A stretch of 47,554 bases of DNA, taken from positions 1 to 47,554 of the forward strand of contig CAKSOW010000021.1 in the NCBI GenBank assembly GCA_934479825.1, read 5' to 3'. How positions within the stretch are numbered: the stretch's first letter is position 1; each line of letters opens with the position of its first letter. Position numbers and translations under genes: made by a program. This stretch comes from an uncultured Eubacteriales bacterium. GTDB lineage: Bacteria > Bacillota > Clostridia > Oscillospirales > CAG-382. The notes below the pieces were generated by a model, which did no database searches, was not told where the DNA came from, and was given only the letters and a program-made list of their open reading frames with translations. Shown one piece after another: positions 26,247 to 34,941 of this stretch.

Positions 26247-27839
26247 TCATTTTTTGGAATCCGATTCCGGTTTCTTGTCCTGATTTTGCCCATTTCCGAA
26301 CGGCGCAACATTAGGCGGCGGTTTGGGCAATTCATCGGAATCGGTAATATTCGGTTTGTCAGCATACGGAAGCATGAATTCAAACTCACAGTATTCGTTT
26401 TCCACGCTGTTGACCGAAATTTTTTCATCATGCAGATCAATAACGGTCTTGGCGATAAATAACCCAAGTCCTACGCCGCGATCTTTGCCGCGCGACATAT
26501 CGGTTTTGAAAAAGCGGTCGAATACTTTTTCTTTGGCTTCTTCCGAAAGTCCGACACCGGTATTATAAACAGAAATATGGTATTTGCGATTCTCTTTATT
26601 TTCCGGTTCATTGTTTTCATCAAAGTTCTGCTTGACTGTAACATACAAATGTCCGCCTTCGGGAGTGAATTTCACGGCGTTATCGATTAAATTATACATA
26701 ACCTGATAAATGGAATCCTTATCGGCATAGACAAATGAGCGGTAATTATCGGCTTTGAGGTTGAATTCGATATTTTTGGAAAGCAAGCGTTCTTCAACCG
26801 AAATAACGATTAATCTTGTCATTTCACAGATATCGAATACGGATTTATTAAGACGCAAAGTTCCGGATTCCACACGGGAAACATCCAATAATTCATTGAC
26901 CATCCGGGATAAGCGTTTGATTTCCTTAGAGATAACCGAAAGATAATATTTTTGATTTTCCGGCTTGATCGTACCGTCTAAAATCGCTTCAACAAAACCT
27001 TGGATTCCGGTCATAGGAGTGCGCAGGTCATGAGAGATATTGCAGAGGAACGTGCGGCGTGAATTCTCAATTTTTTCGAGCGAGGATGCCATATCATTAA
27101 AAGAAACGGCAATGCGGTCGATTTCGGTAACGCCGGTCTGCGGCATACGGACGGTAAAATCGCCTTTTGCAAAAGTTTCGAGTTTTTGTTGCAACAGGAG
27201 AATCGGTTTATTGAGCCGTTCGCCGATAAAATAAAGAGCAGTAAAAGCGGCGGCGAATACCCAGATAAGGGCAAGTATAATAACAAAAATCATATGGCCG
27301 ACGGAATCGTTAATGCCGGTAGACGGTGTACTGATAAAGAGAACGCCGATAGGGTCAGCAGTATCGGGCAAACTTGGATTTTTGATTAAAAAAGCGGTAT
27401 TGAAATATTTTTGGGACAAAAAGCCGCCGAGGTTATTATAGCGGATCTCACCGGGATGGGAATAAAAGGATTTTACGGTTTTTGAGGGGATACGCGGTGA
27501 AGAATGCAGGTTTTCGTTATGAGGACCGCTGGCGTAGAGGACCATACCTTTTTTATCGGTAATAAAGACATAGGAATCCAATGTTTCAGCGAAGCGATCA
27601 AAATAAGTAATTCTATTTCTAAAATCCAGAACAGCAGAAGAAAAAGAGCCGTTATATTCGGTAAGACCTTTATCGATTTCTTCAAAGACAGCTTCGGAAA
27701 GCTTATTGGTAAGGAAAATTTTATTGTTTCTGGCGTACTCGATCATGATATAAGAAGTGATTGCGGTAATAGCCGAGAAAGACAGAAAGATAAGCAAGGC
27801 GAAAGTAACGAGGTATCTTGAAAAATTAGATTTTAACAT
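26247..27839 (-). CDS. Membrane sensor histidine kinase (orphan)
   Basis: Two-component kinase of 530 residues: TM1 (about 9-35), extracytoplasmic sensor (36-180), TM2 (182-206), HAMP (207-260), HisKA with FLCNISHDLRTPMTGIQ and phospho-acceptor His270, and HATPase with MYNLIDNAVKFTPEG, NTGVGL and GVGLGLFIAKTV. After the ATPase domain comes a Pro/Asn/Lys-rich tail. No PAS domain and no adjacent response regulator. Start 27839 follows AAAGGAA. It has its own sigma-A promoter (27916-27944) and a leader hairpin in its 5' UTR. recR lies 32 bp downstream. Confidence 0.87.
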   Translation of the reverse strand: MLKSNFSRYLVTFALLIFLSFSAITAITSYIMIEYARNNKIFLTNKLSEAVFEEIDKGLTEYNGSFSSAVLDFRNRITYFDRFAETLDSYVFITDKKGMVLYASGPHNENLHSSPRIPSKTVKSFYSHPGEIRYNNLGGFLSQKYFNTAFLIKNPSLPDTADPIGVLFISTPSTGINDSVGHMIFVIILALIWVFAAAFTALYFIGERLNKPILLLQQKLETFAKGDFTVRMPQTGVTEIDRIAVSFNDMASSLEKIENSRRTFLCNISHDLRTPMTGIQGFVEAILDGTIKPENQKYYLSVISKEIKRLSRMVNELLDVSRVESGTLRLNKSVFDICEMTRLIVISVEERLLSKNIEFNLKADNYRSFVYADKDSIYQVMYNLIDNAVKFTPEGGHLYVTVKQNFDENNEPENKENRKYHISVYNTGVGLSEEAKEKVFDRFFKTDMSRGKDRGVGLGLFIAKTVIDLHDEKISVNSVENEYCEFEFMLPYADKPNITDSDELPKPPPNVAPFGNGQNQDKKPESDSKK

Positions 27840-27915
27840 AGAAGATTCCTTTCTGAAAGGAACAAAATAAGGAGGTAAAATTGCCTGCAAGACAAGCCAT
27901 TTTACCTATTATAAT

Positions 27916-27944
27916 ATTGTAACACAGATTATTGCATTTTTCAA
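27916..27944 (-). promoter_or_regulatory. Sigma-A type promoter of the second histidine kinase
   Basis: Minus strand: TTGAAA (27939-27944), 17-bp spacer, TACAAT (27916-27921). It lies in the ~130 bp between repeat copy 9 and the gene. Downstream, GGTAAAAT and ATTTTACC (27875-27907) can pair into a 5' leader hairpin. Confidence 0.65.
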
Positions 27945-27971
27945 TAAGCAATTCAAAAATATCTGTAAAGT

Positions 27972-29033
27972 CTGGGAGAGGGGCTTTTCTTTTCCGGAAA
28001 AGCCCGGAAAGGGGCTCTTAGGGAAATTTTCCTTTTTCAGAAAATTTCCCTAAGGGACGATATAGGTACTTTTCGTTTCTCGAAAAGTAAAGAAAGGGAC
28101 GTTTTTTCTGTTACTTTTTGCAGCGTGCAAAAAGTAACCAAAAACACGCCAAGGGTTGCGACCCTCTGGACTCCCGGGGACGGTTCAAAGCTCTATAAAG
28201 GCATGCTTTTGGTAGTGATTGAAGCAATTCGTGTCTAAAACAGCTTTTAGGCTTTGAACCGGTGCGAAAGGGTAGTTATGGTACAGACGCAGAATCGGGT
28301 TTTCTGGAAAATCGAAGTTGCGGTGCGTGCTTGCCGCCGCAAGCAGTTGATAAAATGGGAAAGTGCACGTTATCTTTGTTGCGGCGGGTATGGGAATTGG
28401 TGTGGGTTCGGGAGAAAGCTTAGAGCAAAATCATGGCTTGGCATGACACAAAAAATGATGTGAGCTGATACAAACTTTGAGATTTATCCAAAATATTATT
28501 GTGTGCAGAAATTGGAATTTTTTGCATTTCTCTCGCAAAACTTTTTTGTTCCTCAAAAATAGCTTTATGTCCTCTCAAAAACAAATTCCCACCAAACTTA
28601 CCCATTTTCCGAAACACATAACCTACTGTCCACCCAAATCAAACTTCGCCTTTTTATGAACACCCACAAATCCTTGCGCAGTAAAGCATGCGTCTCGCAC
28701 CGGTTCAAAGCATGAAAGCTATTTGAGACACGAACCACTTCAATTTCTATAAAAGCATGCCCGTGTAGAGCTTTGAACCGCACCCCGGGAGTCCAGAGGG
28801 CCGCTATTTTGCAGCGGCGCTTCGCCGCCCTCGGTGTACTTTTTGGTTACTTTTTCGTACAAGCGAAAAAGTAATGTAAAAACCGTCCCTTTTATGCTTT
28901 TCGTAAAGCGAAAAGCGCTCTTTCCGGGCTTTTCCGGAAAAGAAAAGCCCTCCCAAACTGCCCCTTTTGTTACTTTTCCTAAAAGTAACAACGGCTCACC
29001 GGCAGTCCCGGCAGGGACGGAAAGGAGCAGCGA
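27972..29033 (-). repeat. Interspersed modular hairpin repeat, copy 9 (reverse core)
   Basis: Between the second kinase and the GNAT stop. Beta modules on both sides (about 28182-28261 and 28702-28780), reverse core marker CACATAACCTACTGTCC near 28615. The left arm has the GGAAATTTTC, CTTTTCG and GTTACTTTTTGC hairpins; the right arm carries the GCAGCGGCGCTTCGCCGC variant hairpin and GTTACTTTTTCG hairpin. Confidence 0.8.
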
Positions 29034-29034
29034 T

Positions 29035-29484
29035 TCATCGCTGCTCCTTTATCATCTGCACATAAGGTAATACTTCATAGCCTAAACGCTTGTATAAAGC
29101 CATGGCACGTATGTTGTCCGGCTCTGCCTCCAAACGGTACCGCGCGGCCGGCACATTTTCCTCTAACCACTTGAAAAACGCGCTTCCTAACCCTTTTCCC
29201 TGGTATTCCGGTAAAATATATAATTCCTCCGTCCAGACTACCACGCCGCCGACTTCACGCATAAACATCTTGTTTAAAACCGCATAACCGGCTGTTTGTC
29301 CGTTACATTCCAGAAGATACCCCATTAAATATGTATCACTTCTCATCATCTCGTCAAAGGCGTTTAAGTGACATTTTTCCTCTATTTCGTGCAAAACTGC
29401 GTCCGAGCGATAGAATTCATGGCTCATGCGCAAGAATTCTTCCTTATCGTTCTGCGTAATTTTGCGTACATTCAATTCTGACAT
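29035..29484 (-). CDS. GNAT-family N-acetyltransferase
   Basis: Predicted acetyl-CoA dependent acetyltransferase of 149 residues. The N-terminal part is MSELNVRKITQNDKEEFL; the acetyl-CoA loop is the ILPEYQGKGLGSAFFKWL stretch (about 95-112, Q/R-x-x-G-x-G type), followed by the LEAEPDNIRAMALYKRLGYEV motif typical of small-molecule or peptide acetyltransferases. Substrate unknown. ATG 29484 follows AAGGAGACTAAC. It lies 17 bp after holA and is probably its operon partner. Confidence 0.85.
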   Translation of the reverse strand: MSELNVRKITQNDKEEFLRMSHEFYRSDAVLHEIEEKCHLNAFDEMMRSDTYLMGYLLECNGQTAGYAVLNKMFMREVGGVVVWTEELYILPEYQGKGLGSAFFKWLEENVPAARYRLEAEPDNIRAMALYKRLGYEVLPYVQMIKEQR

Positions 29485-29501
29485 GTTAGTCTCCTTTTCT
29501 T

Positions 29502-30623
29502 TCAAATTCGGTTTCCGGCGGCAAGCTTGAAAATCAGCTCTTCCAATAATTCATACCCGTCGGTACGGCTGCTTTTGAGAAGCGTATCATATTTTAAGAT
29601 TACTTCCGAAGCATAGGCCGGATAAGAGATACCGCCGTCTTTTTTGCGCTTGGCAATCAGATTCTGATAATTACGCACAACAAAATCGCGTAAACCGGTC
29701 GTTTTCACGATTTCCGCAAGCGGCATTCCCGATTCGGAAAGCTTATCCACCGTGCAAAGATCGGATACAGCCTTGGCAAGCGTTCCGAATACGATCAATT
29801 CTTTTTCCCCCGACAGCCGGAAGACTTTATAGGCAGACATGGCAGCCGTATAATTTCCGGCGAGCGCTTGGGAGGAAATATCAAAAATCTGTGCGGAAAC
29901 GCTTTGTTTACAGATAAACCGGATATCCTCTTCGGTAAGCGTATCACGTCCCTCATACCGGAGGTACTCGATACAGTTATCGATTTCATTTTTTAAGGTA
30001 GTCATATCGTTTCCGACATAATTGTTGAAATAGGAAATGATATGACGGTCGGCGTTGACGCCTGCCTTGGAAAAGTGCCGCAGGATCCAGGAAAGAAGCA
30101 TATTACTGCCGTTTGCTTCATGCCGGAAATTGATGGTCAGAGCGGCATCGGCAATCTTTTTATAAAGGCCTTTGGCGATTTTTTCGTTTTCGCCGGCATA
30201 GAGATAAAAGACGATAATAACACCGTCGTCGGGGTCTTCGATTTGAGAAAGAAAGTATTTTTCATCGGTTTTGGAAAGTTTATCGAAGGACACGGAGGCA
30301 AGGCGGACGAGCCGGAACACATTTGATTCGGGATTCTCATCTTGCGGTGCGGTATCGAACAAGCTCATAGCCGCGGAGGCGCTTGTCTGGCAGGCATTGA
30401 TAAAATCGGGCAAGGAAAAATCGCTGTCGAAGAATGTCCGGACGTTTAATTGGCGGTTGCCGCAGAATTTAAGAAATTCATTATAATAGAAGTTTTTGGT
30501 ATATTCTTCATCGCCGTAAAAGAGGTAGGCGCCGGAGAGATTTCCGGATTTCAAGCGGTCTTTTAAGACGGACAGATTTGCGGCATGGACATCGGCTGGT
30601 TTAGGGGTATAGGTTTTAGCCAT
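29502..30623 (-). CDS. holA: DNA polymerase III delta subunit
   Basis: Clamp-loader subunit that opens the DnaN ring. The 373-residue protein starts with a polar tail and the family segment GAYLFYGDEEYTKNFYYNEF (about 33-52), followed by an AAA+-like fold without a functional Walker A, and the C-terminal collar domain including QNLIAKRKKDGGISYPAYA, a typical lid region. Length is a little above the usual 330-350. Its product acts directly with DnaN, encoded 8 kb away. Repeat copy 10 starts about 25 bp upstream of the ATG. Confidence 0.9.
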   Translation of the reverse strand: MAKTYTPKPADVHAANLSVLKDRLKSGNLSGAYLFYGDEEYTKNFYYNEFLKFCGNRQLNVRTFFDSDFSLPDFINACQTSASAAMSLFDTAPQDENPESNVFRLVRLASVSFDKLSKTDEKYFLSQIEDPDDGVIIVFYLYAGENEKIAKGLYKKIADAALTINFRHEANGSNMLLSWILRHFSKAGVNADRHIISYFNNYVGNDMTTLKNEIDNCIEYLRYEGRDTLTEEDIRFICKQSVSAQIFDISSQALAGNYTAAMSAYKVFRLSGEKELIVFGTLAKAVSDLCTVDKLSESGMPLAEIVKTTGLRDFVVRNYQNLIAKRKKDGGISYPAYASEVILKYDTLLKSSRTDGYELLEELIFKLAAGNRI

Positions 30624-30647
30624 TATGAAGCCTCCGGCTTAGATGTT

Positions 30648-31777
30648 ATTTTTGCTACTTTTCGGAATCGAAAAGTAGCAAAAAGCGGCGGCTGGGGAGC
30701 CGCCTTATTGGGGGGAGCCTCGAAAGAGGCTCTCGGGGGGGACTTTTCTTTTCCAGAAAAGTTCCCAAACGAGTGCTTTTCGGTTCGCGGAAAGCAAGAA
30801 AAGAGAGTTTTTTTATGTTCTTTTTGCTAAAAGCAAAAAGAACATAAAGGACGTTTTTCTGTTACTTTTCGCCTCTGCGAAAAGTAACCAAAAGCAGCCG
30901 GGGCTCTGCCCTGCGACCTCGGTTCAAAATTCCGAGCGGTGGATTACTTGCTAAGTCGCAAATTATGTGCTATCAGGATATTTTAGCAAAAATTGTAACC
31001 TTGTGCCATATAGCTCGGAGTATTTTGAACCGGTGCGAGAGGGTGTTTTAACTGCGTAAGGATTTGCGATTTTTTATAAAAAGGCAAAGTTTGATTTGGG
31101 TGTACAGTAGGTTATGTATTTTATAAAATGGGAGAGTTTGGTGGAAATTTGTTTTTGAGAGAACAGGAAGTTTTTATTAGTTTACACTTCTTTGATATCA
31201 TTACCAAGCCATGTATTTACTCTAATTTTTCCACCGGCTCACATCAGTTTCTCTTTTCCACCGTAACAAAGATAACGTGCAGTTTTTCTTTTAATCAACT
31301 GCTTGCGGTATCAAGCCCGCACTGCAACTTCGATTTTTCGCAAAATCCGATTCTGCGTCTGTACCATAGCTCCCCTTTCGCACCGGTTCAAAGCCTGAAA
31401 GCAGTTTTAGACACGGAAAGCTACAATTTCTATAAAAAGTACGCCTGTGTAGAGCTTTGAACCGTTCCCCGGGAGTCCAGAGGGCCGAGGCCCTCGGTCT
31501 GCTTTTGGTTACTTTTCGCAGAGGCGAAAAGTAACGTAAAAACGTCCTTGGGGATTTTTGGTCCTTGGGGCACGCCGCAAAAAGTAGCATTAAAACCGTC
31601 CCTTTTATGCTTTTCGTGAAACGAAAAGCGCTCTTTCCGGGCTTTTCCGGAAAAGAAAAGCCCTCCCAAATAGCCCCTTTTGTTACTTTTCGCAAAAGTA
31701 ACAAAGGCTCCCCAGCCGCCCCTCACGGGGCGGCAAACTCACGTTTTCGCGTGAGAATCGGCAGGCGGCACGCCGCT
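30648..31777 (+). repeat. Interspersed modular hairpin repeat, copy 10
   Basis: Between the holA start and the pncB stop. Alpha module at about 30921-31032, core marker GTACAGTAGGTTATGT near 31104, beta module at about 31385-31463. The core is shorter than in most copies: a stretch before the ATAACGTGCAG hallmark is missing (near 31165-31200). The right arm is complete, ending in the CTCACG/CGTGAG hairpin near 31737-31756. Confidence 0.8.
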
Positions 31778-31778
31778 T

Positions 31779-33218
31779 TTATTGCGGTTTTTTGATCAAA
31801 TTCATCTTGATGTTCCACAGCTTTTCCGAAAGATCCACATAATAGTTGTGCGGATTCTCAAAACGCGTCACTTCATCCCAAAGCGTGTCGATCTGCGCTT
31901 TGCAGTAATCTTTGATCTCTTTCGGCGACGGACAGGTGTATACCTGCTTTCCCTCCTTGAAGATAGGAACAAGCAACTCCCGTGCCGTAAAATTCTCCAA
32001 TTTTTTGACTTTCCAGGTCTCAGCCGGATCAAATATCGTGTGTTCCTTGGTGTCGTCCACCACTTCATCGTGTACGCATAATTCGTCCGCAATCGCTTTT
32101 CCGGTCTCTCTGTCGTAATAACGGTACACTTTCTTGAAATGCGGCGTCGTGATCTTAGAAGTATTTTCGCTTAACTTGATCTTCGGAATGATTTCTCCCT
32201 TTTCATTTTCCAGCGCCGCAAGCTTGTAGACCGCGCCGAAAACCGGGTCGCTTTTGGCTGTTATCAACCGTTCGCCTACGCCGAAAGTGTTAATGCAGGC
32301 ACCCTGTAACAGTAGATCCGAAATCAGATATTCGTCCAACGCATTGGAAACCACGATCTTGGCTGTCGTTAATCCGGCATCGTCTAACATCTTGCGCGCT
32401 CTTTTGGTAAGATAAGCAATATCGCCCGAATCGAGCCGGATCCCGAAATCGTCGATTCCCTGCGGCACAAGTACTTCTTTGAACGCCCGGATCGCGTTCG
32501 GAATACCGCTTTCCAATGTGTTATATGTGTCAACAAGCAGCACTGCCCCATGCGGATACATTTTGCAGTATGCGACAAATGCGTCATATTCCGTGTCGTA
32601 CATCTGAACCCAGGAGTGCGCCATCGTTCCGCCGGCCGGAACGCCGTAAATCCGATCCGTCAACGTGCAGGCTGTTCCGGCACAACCGCCGATATAGGCG
32701 GCTCTGGCACCGACGACAGCCGCCGATGCGCCGTGCGCGCGCCGTGAACCGAATTCCAATACCGGTCTGTCTTTGGCGGCACGGACGATACGGTTGGTCT
32801 TGGTGGCGATAAGCGATTGGTGATTGAGTTCCAAAAGGACATAGGTTTCAATTAGCTGTGCCTGGACAGCCGGCGCACGAACCGTTAAAAGCGGTTCACC
32901 CGGAAAAATCGGCGTTCCCTCGGGAACGGCATAAATGTCGCCGGTGAAACGGAGTTTGGAAAGATAAGCAAGAAAATCTTCATCAAACAGGTTCTTGCTC
33001 CGCAGAAATTCGATATCTTCCGGGTCAAAATGCAGATTGTTGATATACTCGACAATCTGTTCCAGACCGGCGCAAATGGCAAAGCCGCCGTTGTCCGGCA
33101 CGCGGCGGAAAAAGACGTCAAAATAGGTAATGCGGTCGGCATAGCCGTTCTTGAAGTAGCCGCCGCCCATGGTAAGCTCGTAAAAATCGCATAAAAGCGT
33201 ATAATTCTGTTGGGTCAT
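31779..33218 (-). CDS. pncB: Nicotinate phosphoribosyltransferase
   Basis: Converts nicotinate and PRPP to nicotinate mononucleotide in NAD salvage. The 479-residue protein begins LLCDFYELTMGGGYFKNG, the family opening, and contains FGSRRAHG (about 160-167), GTMAHSWVQMYD with the catalytic His (about 203), and the phosphate-binding GIRLDSGDIAYL (about 275-286). Length is normal for the longer bacterial form. It lies 43 bp downstream of pncA, which makes its substrate, so the pair forms the Preiss-Handler entry. Confidence 0.93.
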   Translation of the reverse strand: MTQQNYTLLCDFYELTMGGGYFKNGYADRITYFDVFFRRVPDNGGFAICAGLEQIVEYINNLHFDPEDIEFLRSKNLFDEDFLAYLSKLRFTGDIYAVPEGTPIFPGEPLLTVRAPAVQAQLIETYVLLELNHQSLIATKTNRIVRAAKDRPVLEFGSRRAHGASAAVVGARAAYIGGCAGTACTLTDRIYGVPAGGTMAHSWVQMYDTEYDAFVAYCKMYPHGAVLLVDTYNTLESGIPNAIRAFKEVLVPQGIDDFGIRLDSGDIAYLTKRARKMLDDAGLTTAKIVVSNALDEYLISDLLLQGACINTFGVGERLITAKSDPVFGAVYKLAALENEKGEIIPKIKLSENTSKITTPHFKKVYRYYDRETGKAIADELCVHDEVVDDTKEHTIFDPAETWKVKKLENFTARELLVPIFKEGKQVYTCPSPKEIKDYCKAQIDTLWDEVTRFENPHNYYVDLSEKLWNIKMNLIKKPQ

Positions 33219-33261
33219 GCAATGTAACTCCTTTCTTTTTTTGTTTTGGAATATCTCATTT

Positions 33262-33816
33262 TTATATCACGTTTATCTGCACCGAACGCATTACATCAAG
33301 TGCCGCTTTGTGCAGATTCCGGTCGGCCGCCGCGGTAAGGCCGGAAATGACGCACACTTCGGCATCCGGACAGAACGTTTTCGCGAGAATTGCATTGGAG
33401 ATCACACAAATGTGGCTGACAAGCCCTACAAGCGTGATCTTGGTGTAGCCGCGTTTCTTCAAAATGTCCGCAAGTGCGGCCGAACCGAAAGTCGGTTTGA
33501 ACACGCGCGTGTCCTGCGGCTGTATGCAGGAAGCGGTTTTCCCGTACAGCGCATGCCCTGCCGAACCGCGCAGACAGTGCGGCACGGGGAGAGCCTTCCC
33601 CTCGGCGCTCTGCAAATATTCTTCGGCCGTTTCGGCGTGTGTGTCATAGGTAAAAAGAATATCGCCGCCGATACTGCGTACACGTTCGATTTCGGCACAA
33701 ATGCCGTCGTCGAGTGCTTCCGCACCCTTAAAACCGAGCGCACCGCATACAAAATCGACCTGATAATCGACTACGACAAGCGCTTCTTTTGCTTTTTGAT
33801 TCTTATCCGTAAACAT
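33262..33816 (-). CDS. pncA: Nicotinamidase (isochorismatase family)
   Basis: Deamidates nicotinamide to nicotinate, feeding pncB. The 184-residue protein carries the catalytic Asp in VVDYQVDFVCGALG (about 15-28), the Lys in FKPTFGS, a YDTHAETAEEY metal-site segment, and the nucleophile Cys in VSHICVISNAI, giving the Asp-Lys-Cys triad. Gaps of 43-49 bp to pncB and the MBL hydrolase gene suggest one transcription unit. The start ATG has an AGAGGGAAC ribosome-binding site. Confidence 0.9.
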   Translation of the reverse strand: MFTDKNQKAKEALVVVDYQVDFVCGALGFKGAEALDDGICAEIERVRSIGGDILFTYDTHAETAEEYLQSAEGKALPVPHCLRGSAGHALYGKTASCIQPQDTRVFKPTFGSAALADILKKRGYTKITLVGLVSHICVISNAILAKTFCPDAEVCVISGLTAAADRNLHKAALDVMRSVQINVI

Positions 33817-33865
33817 AGCTGTTCCCTCTTTTCTTTGATTCCATGCATAGGTGGCTCCGGTTTAA

Positions 33866-34615
33866 TCAGACCACAAAATATTCAAATCCGTCGCAAGCGA
33901 CAATATGGACAAACGGAAAACGAATTTTTTCACGTTCTAAAAGCACAAGATTATGGTCAGGTGTGACATGGGAGAAGATCATAAGACGCGTTTTGGCGTT
34001 CACGAGTACGTTTTTTGCCTTGTCTGCCGAAAGATGCGTCAACTCCGATACAATTAGATCAAACGGCTTTTCGGTCTCAAACGCAATTTTCGGAAAATCG
34101 TGGAAATCGTAGGAAAGATCCCCGGTAAAGAGAACCCGTTTGCCGTCGTCGGTTTCCAATAAATAGGCAAAACTGGGAACGTCGGGCGCAATGTGCTCGG
34201 TGCGGATAGCCGTCACGCGAAGTCCGTAGTTTTCATAAATAACGCCGGCTTTGACCGTGTGCAAGCGAAAACGCTCGTTGTTTTCCTCCAAAGGCATATG
34301 CACCGCTTTCATCCAGGCGCAGAAAGGAGCAATCGCACTTTCTTCCGGGAAAAAGACGTCCGCGTCGCCGGTCTTGTGGTAGCCGAGATAGCTTTTTGCG
34401 ACTGAACCGAGCGTATCGACATGGTCGGAATGCATATGCGTCAAAAAATACGCTTTGACCTTCTCGGTCTCAATGCCGCGGTTTTTGAAAAGATATTCCA
34501 CCGGAGCGCCCACATCCACAACAAAGCCGTATCCGTTGTGTTCAATATATACAGAAGTGCAGTAGCGGCGAAGTTCGGGATGCCCGTGGCTGGTGCCTAA
34601 AAATGTCAGTTTCAT
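33866..34615 (-). CDS. MBL-fold metal-dependent hydrolase
   Basis: Predicted cytosolic hydrolase of 249 residues with a metallo-beta-lactamase fold. MKLTFLGTSHGHPE opens the fold, HMHSDHVD (about 61-68) is the main metal motif, LFTGDLSYD supplies the bridging Asp, and SHVTPDHN a late His. The pattern resembles RNase Z- or phosphodiesterase-like members; the substrate is unknown. It is the first gene of the unit with pncA and pncB, without an obvious link to NAD. A promoter lies upstream (34679-34708). Confidence 0.8.
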   Translation of the reverse strand: MKLTFLGTSHGHPELRRYCTSVYIEHNGYGFVVDVGAPVEYLFKNRGIETEKVKAYFLTHMHSDHVDTLGSVAKSYLGYHKTGDADVFFPEESAIAPFCAWMKAVHMPLEENNERFRLHTVKAGVIYENYGLRVTAIRTEHIAPDVPSFAYLLETDDGKRVLFTGDLSYDFHDFPKIAFETEKPFDLIVSELTHLSADKAKNVLVNAKTRLMIFSHVTPDHNLVLLEREKIRFPFVHIVACDGFEYFVV

Positions 34616-34678
34616 TTTTTCTTACCTTTTATTTTATTATATAAGTTTTGGCAGTTGCCTTGCCGGATGCTTTTTTAT

Positions 34679-34708
34679 ATAATAGCACAGGTTAGGGGGA
34701 CACGTCAA
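34679..34708 (-). promoter_or_regulatory. Sigma-A type promoter of the MBL-pncA-pncB unit
   Basis: Minus strand: TTGACG (34703-34708), 18-bp spacer, TATTAT (34679-34684). It lies about 65 bp upstream of the MBL gene start. Confidence 0.5.
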
Positions 34709-34797
34709 GGTTTTCCGCATGTTTTTTGGAAAAACTTCTGCAAGAATAAACGAGTTTCCCGTCGAAAACTGACGAATAAGTGAACGTTTCCTGCTGT

Positions 34798-34806
34798 TTT
34801 GTCGAA
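34798..34806 (+). promoter_or_regulatory. Perfect Spo0A box upstream of the M23 peptidase gene
   Basis: TTTGTCGAA matches the full 9-bp Spo0A-box consensus. It lies 15 bp before the -35 hexamer of the M23 promoter, a position compatible with activation. Binding by the unusual Spo0A encoded here is inferred. Confidence 0.6.
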
Positions 34807-34821
34807 AAATGACCGCAGGAC

Positions 34822-34850
34822 TTGATTTTTTTTGACTTTTGGTGTATAAT
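34822..34850 (+). promoter_or_regulatory. Sigma-A type promoter of the M23 peptidase gene
   Basis: TTGATT (34822-34827), 17-bp spacer, TATAAT (34845-34850). It lies about 90 bp before the ATG. Confidence 0.65.
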
Positions 34851-34941
34851 ACTTTTATCTTTGAGCTATTTTTATAGATATCGCTGTTGGAAAAGCGGTA
34901 TCTTGTCATCTCCAAAATCTCCGGGAAAGGAGAGAAACAGC

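Larger units (their letters stand above)
34616..34941. other. Divergent promoter region, MBL hydrolase / M23 peptidase
   Basis: About 325 bp without a repeat element. It holds one promoter in each direction and one perfect Spo0A box. A second near-box, CGTCGAA, lies at about 34760. Confidence 0.65.

Noticed and set aside
33217..33966. Plus-strand open frame of 249 codons over pncA.
   Set aside because: Antisense to an unmistakable nicotinamidase; composition typical of a shadow frame.
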